From assembly GCA_910584365.1 (NCBI GenBank), contig CAJUAF010000017.1, positions 1-58,366 of the forward strand: a stretch of 58,366 bases of DNA, written 5' to 3'. Shown here one piece after another: positions 34,230 to 42,220 of this stretch. Numbering within the stretch: position 1 is the first letter of the stretch; every line of letters starts with the position of its first letter. This DNA comes from an uncultured Muribaculaceae bacterium (lineage in GTDB: Bacteria > Bacteroidota > Bacteroidia > Bacteroidales > Muribaculaceae). The notes under the pieces are model-generated. The model ran no database searches, was not told the origin of the DNA, and was given only the letters and a program-made list of their open reading frames with translations. Made by a program: the position numbers and the translations under genes.

Positions 34230-35195
34230 TTAAAAGAGGAAACGGAAGATTTTGTGGGTACCTCTTCCTCCCAGTGCCCGGTAGCGGTATGCGGCACTGT
34301 ATATCCGGCGGTAAAAGGCTGATTCTTCGCCGTCAATAACAGTCTGCAGCAACCGTTTCCCGTCGTTCATCGCTCCTTCCCGGGAGTAATCACCGGCTAA
34401 TATGGCCCGCCGCAGGTTCAGAAATCTCAGATATTTGTCTCTCAGGCGTGGATTCACTTTGCTTTTGATAGTATCTTCGATAAGTTCCATGGAATGTTCC
34501 CATACGGCAGGCTTGGCGGAGAAAGATTTGCCGGTTATGGAGTTTTCAAGAGAAATGATTTCCACGGAAATATCGCCTGACAGGCGCACAATTTTAGGAT
34601 TCATAGCAAGTAATCGTGTGCCGATTTCAATGTCGTTCCACCCCATGCAACGTTCGTTCCATCCGCCTGCTTGCCGGAAGAGAGTAGTTCGGGCGACGTA
34701 CCGCTGGGTTGCCATCGATCCCTGGTGGAGATTGTTCCAGAATATATCCTCGGCTCCGAACCGCACGAGGAATGTGTTTCCGTCGATAGCACGGGATCGG
34801 CAGTCCCAACCAAGTATGTCGGCATCAGGATGTTTATGGACTCCATTGATGACGCGATGACAATGACCTGGTAACATTAAGTCATCGCTGTCAAAAAACA
34901 TCGTGTAGGGGGTCGTTACCGCATCCAGTCCGCGATTTCTGGCAGCTGCAGCACCTGGTTTAGTTTCTGTCAGAAGAGTGATCCTGAAATCTGGAGAGTC
35001 GTTCACACGTTTCCATTCCTGTAAGACATAAAACGTATTATCTGTGGAATTATTGTCTACAAGAATAATGTTGAGAGGCCGGAGTGTCTGCTCGACAATT
35101 GATTTCAGAGTGGCAGTGACAATTGTCTCCCGGTTATAAACCGGAATTATTATTGTAAGTTCGGGGGCGGACTGATGTGCAGACGTGCCTGTCAT
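34230..35195 (-). CDS. Glycosyltransferase family 2 protein
   Basis: 321 residues with a GT-A fold. The opening ELTIIIPVYNRETIVTATLKSI, the LVDNNSTDNT nucleotide site, the DxD-type motif FFDSDD and the later NDIEIGTRLL are typical GT2 landmarks. It transfers a sugar from a nucleotide-activated donor onto an unknown acceptor, probably a surface polysaccharide. Its start overlaps the preceding glycosyltransferase gene by four bases (ATGA). Confidence 0.87.
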   Translation of the reverse strand: MTGTSAHQSAPELTIIIPVYNRETIVTATLKSIVEQTLRPLNIILVDNNSTDNTFYVLQEWKRVNDSPDFRITLLTETKPGAAAARNRGLDAVTTPYTMFFDSDDLMLPGHCHRVINGVHKHPDADILGWDCRSRAIDGNTFLVRFGAEDIFWNNLHQGSMATQRYVARTTLFRQAGGWNERCMGWNDIEIGTRLLAMNPKIVRLSGDISVEIISLENSITGKSFSAKPAVWEHSMELIEDTIKSKVNPRLRDKYLRFLNLRRAILAGDYSREGAMNDGKRLLQTVIDGEESAFYRRIYSAAYRYRALGGRGTHKIFRFLF

Positions 35196-36037
35196 TTATT
35201 GTCAAGATATGATTTTACAAGTGGAGTGAATGTAGCTTTCCAGGCGCCGTATGTCATGAGGGAGAATGCCCGGAGGAAGGATGCCTGTCCGGCACGGGCA
35301 ATCCGGATGGTGTTGATCAGGATTCTGGGTATAGCTGTAAGAGGGTATTCTACGGCTGTGCAGACGCCTTTGGCTTTGATAGCGCCGGGCGCGAGACGCG
35401 AACGTATGCCTGTGGTCTGGCCGGGATGAAAGCAGGTCGTGATTGGGAAAAAGCGACAGTCGAGATTTTGGTTGCGGGCTTTTTTTAGTAACAGTTCTTC
35501 CTCGCCGGCAGTATATTCTTCGGCTCCCAGACCGAACTGTTCATGAAAACGTAATATAGTGGCACGGGAGTATCGGCGTAAAATAATTTCAACTGAAGCC
35601 TGAAAGAAGTTTTTCGGGAGGGTGGCAAGGGAACATTCCTGAGCGGGGTATTCTTTGGGGTAGTCTGAATCATAGCGGAAAGAGCCATATTCCAGAGTGG
35701 GATTGTCCTCAAAGGTGCGGATAACGGCTTTGAGCCCTTCGGGGTAGAGGCGGAGGTCATCGTCAGCAATCATCAGGAGGTCACCCGTGGCGTTGTCGAG
35801 GCAATGGTTACGGTTGCGGCTAAGTCCGCGCCCCGGAAGCGGCAGCACTCTGACATCTTTGCGTGAGGAGAGTGCTTCGGGGACCGGAGCGTCCTGCGGG
35901 TCCTGCCAGGAAACAAGATACTTCACCCGGTCTATAACCGGTAAAACCATGGCTGCCACGCGTTTGCCCCCTTCGGGACCGCACGTGGCAATCAATACTT
36001 CCAGTGTCAAATTCTTGCGGGCTTGTTTCTCGGTCAT
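35192..36037 (-). CDS. Glycosyltransferase family 2-like protein
   Basis: 281 residues. After EVLIATCGPEGGKRVAAM come LPGRGLSRNRNHCLDNATGD and the metal-binding MIADDD, then GEEELLLKKARNQN as the likely acid-base region, consistent with a divergent GT2 enzyme. It is the first gene of the three-gene minus-strand cluster; I found no convincing promoter upstream. A hairpin with good terminator features lies beyond its 5' side at 36083-36113, belonging to the lipoprotein gene. Confidence 0.78.
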   Translation of the reverse strand: MTEKQARKNLTLEVLIATCGPEGGKRVAAMVLPVIDRVKYLVSWQDPQDAPVPEALSSRKDVRVLPLPGRGLSRNRNHCLDNATGDLLMIADDDLRLYPEGLKAVIRTFEDNPTLEYGSFRYDSDYPKEYPAQECSLATLPKNFFQASVEIILRRYSRATILRFHEQFGLGAEEYTAGEEELLLKKARNQNLDCRFFPITTCFHPGQTTGIRSRLAPGAIKAKGVCTAVEYPLTAIPRILINTIRIARAGQASFLRAFSLMTYGAWKATFTPLVKSYLDNK

Positions 36038-36082
36038 GACTTAGGGACTATATGGATTTCACCTTTGGAATCTTACTGAAAT

Positions 36083-36113
36083 AAAAAAAGGCCGACGGAA
36101 AACCGGGGGCCTT
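36083..36113 (-). terminator. Intrinsic terminator of the small lipoprotein gene
   Basis: AAGGCC (36088-36093) pairs with GGCCTT (36108-36113), with an inner CGG/CCG pair closing an AAAA loop. Reading on the minus strand the stem is followed by a run of seven T. It should end the lipoprotein transcript and separate it from the glycosyltransferase genes. Confidence 0.8.
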
Positions 36114-36196
36114 ATTTTGTGTTGTATGTCTTATACAACTGTCATTGGAAAACTCGGGGTTTTCCATGACCGGTCTCGCTTGTAGGCGACAGCTGA

Positions 36197-36400
36197 TTAT
36201 TCAGCAACAGCAGCAGCAACAACGGTGTCGGTTGCTACGGTGTCGTTGGTCAGAGTGTCAACAACAGCAACAGTTTCCTCAACGGCAGCAACTTCTACAG
36301 AGTCAGTAGCTTCAGCAGCAGTTTCCTCAGCAGCCTTGTTGCCGCAGGAGATCATCGACATACCGGCGATGACAGCGAAAGACAGAAATAACTTCTTCAT
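36197..36400 (-). CDS. Small Ala/Val/Thr/Glu-rich lipoprotein
   Basis: 67 residues. A lipoprotein signal (MKKLFLSFAVIAGMSMISC) ends in the lipid-accepting Cys19, then the mature 48 residues are almost only Ala, Val, Thr, Glu and Asp, with an acidic charge. It has its own complete promoter and terminator, so it is a stand-alone unit. The composition suggests a disordered or filament-like tail on the inner or outer membrane; similar tiny alanine-rich lipoproteins occur in Bacteroidetes but their job is unknown to me. Confidence 0.78.
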   Translation of the reverse strand: MKKLFLSFAVIAGMSMISCGNKAAEETAAEATDSVEVAAVEETVAVVDTLTNDTVATDTVVAAAVAE

Positions 36401-36454
36401 TTTCGTGTAAGATTTAATAATAAAACAATTTTTTTATGTGCTTCAAAAACACTG

Positions 36455-36486
36455 CAAAGGTAATAGCTTTTTTTGGGTTCGCCAAA
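36455..36486 (-). promoter_or_regulatory. Full promoter of the small lipoprotein gene
   Basis: On the minus strand TTTG (36486-36483), 20 bases, then TACCTTTG (36462-36455). Predicted start near 36450, leaving a leader of about 50 bases. Confidence 0.75.
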
Positions 36487-36605
36487 CTTTTTTCTCAAAT
36501 TTTTTCAGAAAAATATGCTATACAGCAGACTTTTCTATAAAAATTGAGGGCTTATTGAGGTGTATATGCTTGTTATACAACGAGTTGAAATAAAATGCAA
36601 AAGGT

Positions 36606-37547
36606 TTAATCCGGAATCGTGAATTTTTGAGTTTCTTCACAATCTTTTTCAAGTTGCAACTCAAGTTCCCCGATAGAACCGAACCTCACTTCATCGCGCA
36701 GACGCCCGTAAAACCACAGGGTGAGTTCCTTTCCGTAAAGATCCTCCCGGAAATCCAGGATATGTGCCTCGATGGTCCGCGTGGCACCGGGACCGTCGAC
36801 AGTCGGACGCGAACCGATGTTTACCATTGCCCGGAAAGCTCTTCCGGATGTTTCAGAGGTGCCCGACATTGTTGCGGTAAATGCCTTGCAGACATATACG
36901 CCATCGGGAGGAATTAATTTTGAAGGGTGGGGGCAAACGATGTTTGCCGTCGGAAACCCTATCCGCCGTCCCAGCTGTTTCCCCGAAACCACAGGACCGC
37001 TCATAGAATAGGGATGCCCCAGAAGGGAGGCTGCTTCCTGAACGTTTCCTTGCTCCAGTTTCTGACGTATGAGGGAGGAACTGATTTCAATCGGCTTTGT
37101 ACCCTCGCCCATATATGGCAATGCGTCAATCAGTTCTATTCCGTGGTCGGCCGCGAGCCGACGATAATCCTCCGCTGTAAGATGGCGTTCCGTGCCGAAA
37201 CGGTTATTGAATCCACGGACAATAAGGCTTACGCCATATTTTGCGCTCAGCATTTCCATGAATCGGTCCGCCGTAAGCGCACGGGTGTATTCATCGAAGA
37301 CCATGAAATTAACATGGTTTACCGGAAAACCGGTCTCAGTCAGGAGACGCAGTTTCTCTTCCGGTTCAGTCAGCAGACGCGGGGCTTTTCCCGGGGCGAC
37401 AACGCTCAGCGGATGCCCGGGAAAAGTAAAGATCTCCGGAGTCAGTCCCCGGAGGTGTGACTCTTTCCGCAGACAGTCAAGCAGAAAGCGATGGCCGCGA
37501 TGGACCCCGTCAAACATCCCGATAACTGCGGCGCGTCCCTGTCTCAT
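36606..37547 (-). CDS. ribF: Bifunctional riboflavin kinase/FAD synthetase
   Basis: Makes FMN from riboflavin and then FAD. With the ATG at 37547, which overlaps the upstream gene's stop (ATGA), it has 313 residues; the in-frame ATG at 37598 would add residues not usual for the family. The N-terminal adenylyltransferase domain shows VIGMFDGVHRGHRFLL and, later, EISSSLIRQKLEQG; the C-terminal kinase domain starts near GKQLGRRIGFPTANI. It is the last gene of the trmB-led operon. Confidence 0.94.
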   Translation of the reverse strand: MRQGRAAVIGMFDGVHRGHRFLLDCLRKESHLRGLTPEIFTFPGHPLSVVAPGKAPRLLTEPEEKLRLLTETGFPVNHVNFMVFDEYTRALTADRFMEMLSAKYGVSLIVRGFNNRFGTERHLTAEDYRRLAADHGIELIDALPYMGEGTKPIEISSSLIRQKLEQGNVQEAASLLGHPYSMSGPVVSGKQLGRRIGFPTANIVCPHPSKLIPPDGVYVCKAFTATMSGTSETSGRAFRAMVNIGSRPTVDGPGATRTIEAHILDFREDLYGKELTLWFYGRLRDEVRFGSIGELELQLEKDCEETQKFTIPD

Positions 37548-38170
37548 TTTTCTGGGGCAGGCAGATAATCTGTAAATTCGGTGCCGGGGCGTACCCATGC
37601 GGTCCGGAATCCCAGCTCGGCGGCTGCCTCGCAGTTTTCCCGGGAATCATCGAAGAACAGGGTTGTGGCGGGTGTCAGTCCGAACCTGCCGGCGGCCTCT
37701 TCGAAGATTGCGGCTTCAGGTTTGCAGCACTTCACATCGAAAGATGTCACGCACCCGTCGAAATAATATTCCCGGTCATGACCATCCTTGCGGAACTCTT
37801 CGGCGATCTTCGAGTCCCACATAATTTTATTCGTGTTGGACAGCAGGAAAATGCGGTGATTCCGGTGGAGTTTCTCCAGTTCCTTCAGGCGCTCCACGGG
37901 AATCCCGACGAGGAAATCATTGAAGGCATCGTCAATCTGCTCGTCGGTCACTCCCGCCGGCAGGTATTCCCTCAGGGCTTCGCGGAACCCGGCGGGGGTG
38001 AGCTTCCCTTCCTCCAGCGCCAGGAACGGCCCTTTCTGACCGTAATCACCCAGGAATTCTTCGGGATGTTCCATACCAAGTTTTTTCAGAGACCGGACGC
38101 ACCGCTCCTTTTCAATATTCATGATTACTCCTCCGAGATCGAAGAGGAGGTCTATGTTCTGTTTTTTCAT
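37544..38170 (-). CDS. HAD superfamily hydrolase
   Basis: 208 residues. LLFDLGGVI gives the nucleophilic Asp11 with Gly at the +2 position, as in the YihX-like subgroup; LLSNTN is motif II, KCCKPE supplies the Lys and FFDDSREN the acidic motif III/IV. The likely activity is dephosphorylation of a small sugar phosphate or nucleotide. It lies two bases after the O-methyltransferase gene and overlaps ribF by four, so a role with FMN metabolism is possible but unproven. Confidence 0.88.
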   Translation of the reverse strand: MKKQNIDLLFDLGGVIMNIEKERCVRSLKKLGMEHPEEFLGDYGQKGPFLALEEGKLTPAGFREALREYLPAGVTDEQIDDAFNDFLVGIPVERLKELEKLHRNHRIFLLSNTNKIMWDSKIAEEFRKDGHDREYYFDGCVTSFDVKCCKPEAAIFEEAAGRFGLTPATTLFFDDSRENCEAAAELGFRTAWVRPGTEFTDYLPAPEK

Positions 38171-38172
38171 AA

Positions 38173-38832
38173 TTATTCAGTTGATTCTGATTGAAATGCA
38201 TCCGGACGCACTCTGATCAGGGTCAGTCCGTCGCGCAGAGGAAGTATCACACGGGTAACCCGGTCATCGCGGGCCACCATATCGTTGAACCTCCGGATAC
38301 CATCGGTCTGAGGGTCATCGGCGCCGGAATCCGTCACCTTTCCGTCCCACAGCGTATTGTCGGCAAGGATGAAACCGCCGGGATTCATCAGCGGCAGTAT
38401 CATCCGGTAGGTCTCACAGTAGGTCCGTTTGTTGGCGTCCATGTAGACCATGTCGAATTTCTTGCCGAGAGCCGGAACTATCTTTTCCGCCTCTCCTATA
38501 TGCAGAGTAATACGGTCAGCCAGCGGGGAGCGGCGCAGATGCCTCAGGATGAAGTCTTCCAGTTCCTCCTCGATTTCCACCGTATCGAGATGGGCCTCCG
38601 GAGGAAGTCCTTCGGCTATACAGACGGCCGAATATCCGGCATAAGTCCCCAGTTCCAGGGCGTTGCGCGGAGCGATCATCGATGTCAGCATCGTCAGTAT
38701 GCGTCCCTGGAGATGTCCGGAACACATCCTGGGATAAAGCAGCTGGAGGTTGACGTCGCGGTTCAGCCGCATAAGTTCCTCAGGTTCCGCATCTGAATGG
38801 GCCAGTATGTAATCTTCCAGAATCCGCTCCAT
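38173..38832 (-). CDS. SAM-dependent O-methyltransferase (class I)
   Basis: 219 residues of the Methyltransf_3/caffeoyl-CoA type. ALELGTYAGYSAVCIAEGL is the SAM-binding loop, DTVEIEEELEDF the acidic ribose contact, and FDMVYMDANKRTYCETY with ILADNTLWDG the metal site of this class. Substrate unknown: bacterial members methylate catechols or small phenolics. It is tightly packed in the operon, 13 bases after aroQ, although a shikimate-derived substrate is only a guess. Confidence 0.9.
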   Translation of the reverse strand: MERILEDYILAHSDAEPEELMRLNRDVNLQLLYPRMCSGHLQGRILTMLTSMIAPRNALELGTYAGYSAVCIAEGLPPEAHLDTVEIEEELEDFILRHLRRSPLADRITLHIGEAEKIVPALGKKFDMVYMDANKRTYCETYRMILPLMNPGGFILADNTLWDGKVTDSGADDPQTDGIRRFNDMVARDDRVTRVILPLRDGLTLIRVRPDAFQSESTE

Positions 38833-38845
38833 AGTTTGCCGTCGG

Positions 38846-39268
38846 TTATAACAATGACTCCAGCGCCAGGCGGTAGCTCTCCATCCCGAAGCCTGATATA
38901 ATACCCCGGCATACGCCGGTCAGAAAGGAACGGTGCCGCTCCGGTTCCCTGGCCGCGATATTGGAAATATGCACTTCCACCACCGGACACGTTATCGTGC
39001 GGATCGCGTCAGCAATCGCCAGTGATGTATGCGTGTAAGCTCCGGCGTTCAGTATTATCCCGTTCAGTCCGGGATCGAATCCGTCGGCATGGAGGCGGTC
39101 GATGATTTCTCCTTCATGGTTGCTCTGGAAGAACGTTATCTCCACGTCGGGATAGCGTCTGCGGAGTCTCTCCAGGTATTCTTCCATCGTGACACGACCA
39201 TACACTTCCGGCTCCCTGATTCCCAGTAGATTCAGATTCGGCCCGTTGACAATCAGAACCTTCGGCAT
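38846..39268 (-). CDS. aroQ: 3-dehydroquinate dehydratase, type II
   Basis: Converts 3-dehydroquinate to 3-dehydroshikimate in aromatic amino acid synthesis. 140 residues. NGPNLNLLG at the start, YTHTSLAIADAI (catalytic region) and VEVHISNI are typical of the dodecameric type II enzyme; Tyr23 in EPEVYG fits the catalytic tyrosine. Confidence 0.96.
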   Translation of the reverse strand: MPKVLIVNGPNLNLLGIREPEVYGRVTMEEYLERLRRRYPDVEITFFQSNHEGEIIDRLHADGFDPGLNGIILNAGAYTHTSLAIADAIRTITCPVVEVHISNIAAREPERHRSFLTGVCRGIISGFGMESYRLALESLL

Positions 39269-39279
39269 ATACTTTCGGC

Positions 39280-40386
39280 TTATTTCCGGTTTACGTTGAC
39301 CTTCTCGGTAGGGGGAAGAGTACTGTTGCGTTCACTGACAGCCTCCGTCACCTCATGGGCCAGATGGATGAATTCATGCCCCATGATGGAATCCTTCATG
39401 GCGATAGGCTCGCCGCTGTCGCCCCCTTCGCATACCGAAGCCACAAGGGGTATCTGAGCCAGCATCTTTACGCCGAGTTCCTTTGCCAGGCGCACACCCC
39501 CTTCGCGTCCGAAGAGATAATAGCGTTCATCCGGATGTGCCTCCGGAGTAAACCACGCCATATTTTCGACTATGCCGAGTACAGGTACATTGATTTTGTC
39601 TCCCAGGAACATATTGACACCCTTGCGGGCATCGGCCAGCGCCACTTCCTGAGGAGTCGTGACAATGATCACACCGGTGATGGCAAGTGTCTGCACCAGC
39701 GTAAGGTGGATGTCACTGGTGCCTGGAGGCATATCTATAAGGAAATAGTCGAGTTCTCCCCAGTCGGCATCGCATATGAGCTGCCGGAGAGCGTTGGACG
39801 CCATTGAGCCGCGCCACAGCACCGGCGCGTTCTTGTCGACCAGGAAACCGATTGAAAGCAGTTTCACTCCGTACTGTTCCAGAGGAATGATCAGCTCGCG
39901 GTCATCAACTTTATGCATATACAGCTCGGCATCCTCCACGCCGAACATCTTGGGCATCGACGGTCCGAAGATATCCGCGTCGAGCAGTCCCACTTTGTAC
40001 CCCTCCCGGGCCAGGGCTACGGCGAGATTCGCCGCAACCGTAGATTTACCTACGCCCCCCTTTCCGGATGAAATGCCGATGATGTTCTTCACCTCCGCCA
40101 GAGGTTTGACGGCAGGCTGAGGAGCGGGGATGCGCGTCTTGACGGCAATGTTTCCTTTGATGTCGACGTCAGGGGAGACATACGTCAGCACGGCAGCCTC
40201 GGCAGCCTTTACAAGCGACTTGATGAACGGATCGGTAGGTTTGTCGAAAATCAGTGAGAAGCTGACTTTATTACCGTCGATGCGGATGTCATCCTCCACC
40301 ATGCCGGCGGAAACAATGTCCTTGCCGGAGGCCGGATAGCGTACATTGCGCAGGGCGTCGAGTATAAGGTTGGGATAAAGAGTCAT
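39280..40386 (-). CDS. Mrp/NBP35-type iron-sulphur carrier ATPase
   Basis: P-loop ATPase of the Mrp/ApbC family, thought to carry iron-sulphur clusters to target enzymes. 368 residues: an N-terminal DUF59 (MIP18-like) domain of about 85 residues, then the deviant Walker A GISSGKGGVGKSTVAANLA, a LLDADIFGPSMP switch and IDMPPGTSDIHLTL. The usual CxxC near the C-terminus, expected between ENMAWF and YYLFG, is absent; the segment reads TPEAHPDER. Cluster binding may therefore differ from E. coli ApbC. It lies 85 bases after trmB. Confidence 0.9.
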   Translation of the reverse strand: MTLYPNLILDALRNVRYPASGKDIVSAGMVEDDIRIDGNKVSFSLIFDKPTDPFIKSLVKAAEAAVLTYVSPDVDIKGNIAVKTRIPAPQPAVKPLAEVKNIIGISSGKGGVGKSTVAANLAVALAREGYKVGLLDADIFGPSMPKMFGVEDAELYMHKVDDRELIIPLEQYGVKLLSIGFLVDKNAPVLWRGSMASNALRQLICDADWGELDYFLIDMPPGTSDIHLTLVQTLAITGVIIVTTPQEVALADARKGVNMFLGDKINVPVLGIVENMAWFTPEAHPDERYYLFGREGGVRLAKELGVKMLAQIPLVASVCEGGDSGEPIAMKDSIMGHEFIHLAHEVTEAVSERNSTLPPTEKVNVNRK

Positions 40387-40471
40387 AGTCAGTGTATTTT
40401 TTTTGCCGCGTTCCGGAAGCCGGAGCCTGCGGAAGCCGGTATATTTCAGGGATACCTATATATTTAATGAA

Positions 40472-41251
40472 TCAGTCGGAATTAGTGTTCATTGTCTCCA
40501 GCGTACCGCGCGAAAAACTGCGGTAGGTGTCGAGCGGGATGTCGTCCTGCGGTTCCTGAAGTTCTCCTTCAGGAGGAAGCGAGAACGCCAGATATCTGAT
40601 CTGCAGTCCGCGGGCTAGCCATTGCCGCTCATAGTAGGTTTTGATGTCGCGCAGGGCTGAATCAAGCCGGGCGGCGTGAGGGGCGGCTGTGTCATACAGG
40701 TCGGGGGAGTCCTCAAGCAGAGGGAACCCGTTGAGGCGCACCATAAGGGAAGTATATGTGTAGAGAAACGGACTGTCGGTCTTGAGGTTGATCCGTCCTC
40801 CGGGCTTCAATACCTTCCGGTAAAGATTCATGAAAGTCGTGCCTGTAAGACGTTTGCGTACCTTCTTCATCTGCGGGTCGGGAAATGTTATCCATATTTC
40901 ATCGACTTCTCCGGGAGCGAAGAAATTGTCGAGCAGTTCGATACCTGTTCGCAGGAATGCCACGTTTGTCAGTCCGTTGTCGCGGGCATCGCAGGCACCG
41001 GAGTGCATACGTGCCCCCTTTATATCTATGCCGATGAAGTTCTTATCCGGGAAACGGCGGGCCAGCCCTACGGTGTATTCCCCTTTACCGCATCCCAGTT
41101 CGAGTACTATCGGGCCGTCGTTATGGAAGAACTCTCCGCGCCAGCGTCCCTTCATAGGGAATCCCTTTTCGCGGAGCAGTCCGAAAGGATACTGGAACAC
41201 GCAGTCGATGCTCTCCATTTCCCTGAATTTCTTGAGTTTATTCTTTCCCAT
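40472..41251 (-). CDS. trmB: tRNA (guanine-N7-)-methyltransferase
   Basis: Methylates G46 in the variable loop of tRNA using SAM. 259 residues. LELGCGKGEYTVGLARRFPD is the SAM-binding loop, FIGIDIKGARM follows, and ITFPDPQMKKVRKRL is the characteristic catalytic/tRNA-binding stretch. It heads the six-gene minus-strand operon that ends with ribF. Confidence 0.95.
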   Translation of the reverse strand: MGKNKLKKFREMESIDCVFQYPFGLLREKGFPMKGRWRGEFFHNDGPIVLELGCGKGEYTVGLARRFPDKNFIGIDIKGARMHSGACDARDNGLTNVAFLRTGIELLDNFFAPGEVDEIWITFPDPQMKKVRKRLTGTTFMNLYRKVLKPGGRINLKTDSPFLYTYTSLMVRLNGFPLLEDSPDLYDTAAPHAARLDSALRDIKTYYERQWLARGLQIRYLAFSLPPEGELQEPQDDIPLDTYRSFSRGTLETMNTNSD

Positions 41252-41286
41252 TTCCGTAAGAATTCGCGGTCAGCAGTTTTCTCCTG

Positions 41287-41294
41287 CAAATTTA
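41287..41294 (-). promoter_or_regulatory. -7 box for the trmB operon
   Basis: Plus-strand CAAATTTA reads TAAATTTG on the minus strand, 36 bases upstream of the trmB ATG. The -33 element is weak. Confidence 0.45.
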
Positions 41295-41318
41295 ACACTT
41301 TTTTTCGGGATATTTCAC

Positions 41319-41326
41319 TACCTTTG
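41319..41326 (+). promoter_or_regulatory. -7 box with a long leader for the sugar transferase gene
   Basis: TACCTTTG fits TAnnTTTG. Transcription from here gives a leader of about 180 bases in which CACAGGG (41416-41422) can pair with CCCTGTG (41477-41483). No -33 TTTG is evident. Confidence 0.45.
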
Positions 41327-41513
41327 TCTGTTGAAGTGAAGTTTAACAATGTGCGGCAGGGTTTCCTTGCGGAATCCGGGCGGACATTTTAAGATTCCGA
41401 CTTATATTCACTAATCACAGGGAGGTCATGCTCAGCGCATCCTGCCTCGATGTGATGAAAATCGCTTATAGATTTGCCCTGTGGGTAGCAATAAATTAAT
41501 ACCTTTTAACGTT

Positions 41514-42155
41514 ATGAGATTGAATCCCGCCGGGGTCTCCCCGGGGGGTGTCGATTTCCTACGTGAACTGAATATGCAAAAAGCCGTCAAGCGAACATTC
41601 GATTTTCTTTTTGCGCTGATAGCGATTATCCTCCTGCTCCCTGTGTGGGTTGTTCTCGCTGTCTGGATATACTGTACTTCCCCCGGAGGCGTTTTCTTCC
41701 GTCAGAAACGCACCGGTTTCCACGGCGATACCTTCGAGATGCTCAAATTCAGGTCGATGTACCGCAACGATAAGGCCGACGAGCAGCAGGCTACGTCCAA
41801 CGATCCCCGTGTCACCCGTGTGGGATGGTTTCTGCGCAAGACTTCCCTGGACGAGCTTCCCCAGCTGTGGAACGTGCTGGTGGGGGATATGTCCCTGATA
41901 GGCCCGCGTCCCCATATGCTCCAGCATACGGAATATTATTCCGACAAGATTCCCGATTATATGCGTCGCCACGATATGCGCCCCGGCCTTACGGGCTATG
42001 CCCAGATCAAAGGGCTCCGGGGGCCCACACCGCGCCTGGAGGACATGGAGCGCCGCGTGGAGGCCGATCTGGAATATGTCGACAACTTTTCTCTATGGCT
42101 TGATTTCAGGATTTTCTTCGCCACGCTCTGGCGGATGGTTACATTCAAGCTCTGA
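41514..42155 (+). CDS. Bacterial sugar transferase (polyprenyl-phosphate glycosyl-1-phosphate transferase)
   Basis: Starts lipid-linked glycan synthesis by moving a sugar-1-phosphate onto undecaprenyl phosphate at the inner membrane. 213 residues from the ATG at 41514; the GTG at 41481 and ATG at 41574 are alternatives. A membrane hairpin (FDFLFALIAIILLLPVWVVLAVW) precedes the catalytic stretch: FRQKRTGFHG, MLKFRSMYRN, TSLDELPQLWNVLVGDMSLIGPRP and RPGLTGYAQI. It is followed by ugd, so both probably serve capsule or exopolysaccharide synthesis. Confidence 0.92.
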   Translation: MRLNPAGVSPGGVDFLRELNMQKAVKRTFDFLFALIAIILLLPVWVVLAVWIYCTSPGGVFFRQKRTGFHGDTFEMLKFRSMYRNDKADEQQATSNDPRVTRVGWFLRKTSLDELPQLWNVLVGDMSLIGPRPHMLQHTEYYSDKIPDYMRRHDMRPGLTGYAQIKGLRGPTPRLEDMERRVEADLEYVDNFSLWLDFRIFFATLWRMVTFKL

Positions 42156-42220
42156 GGAGTATAGCCTGAACTGAAATCTGACTGATACAACAACACAATA
42201 AATATACAACCTGATACTAT

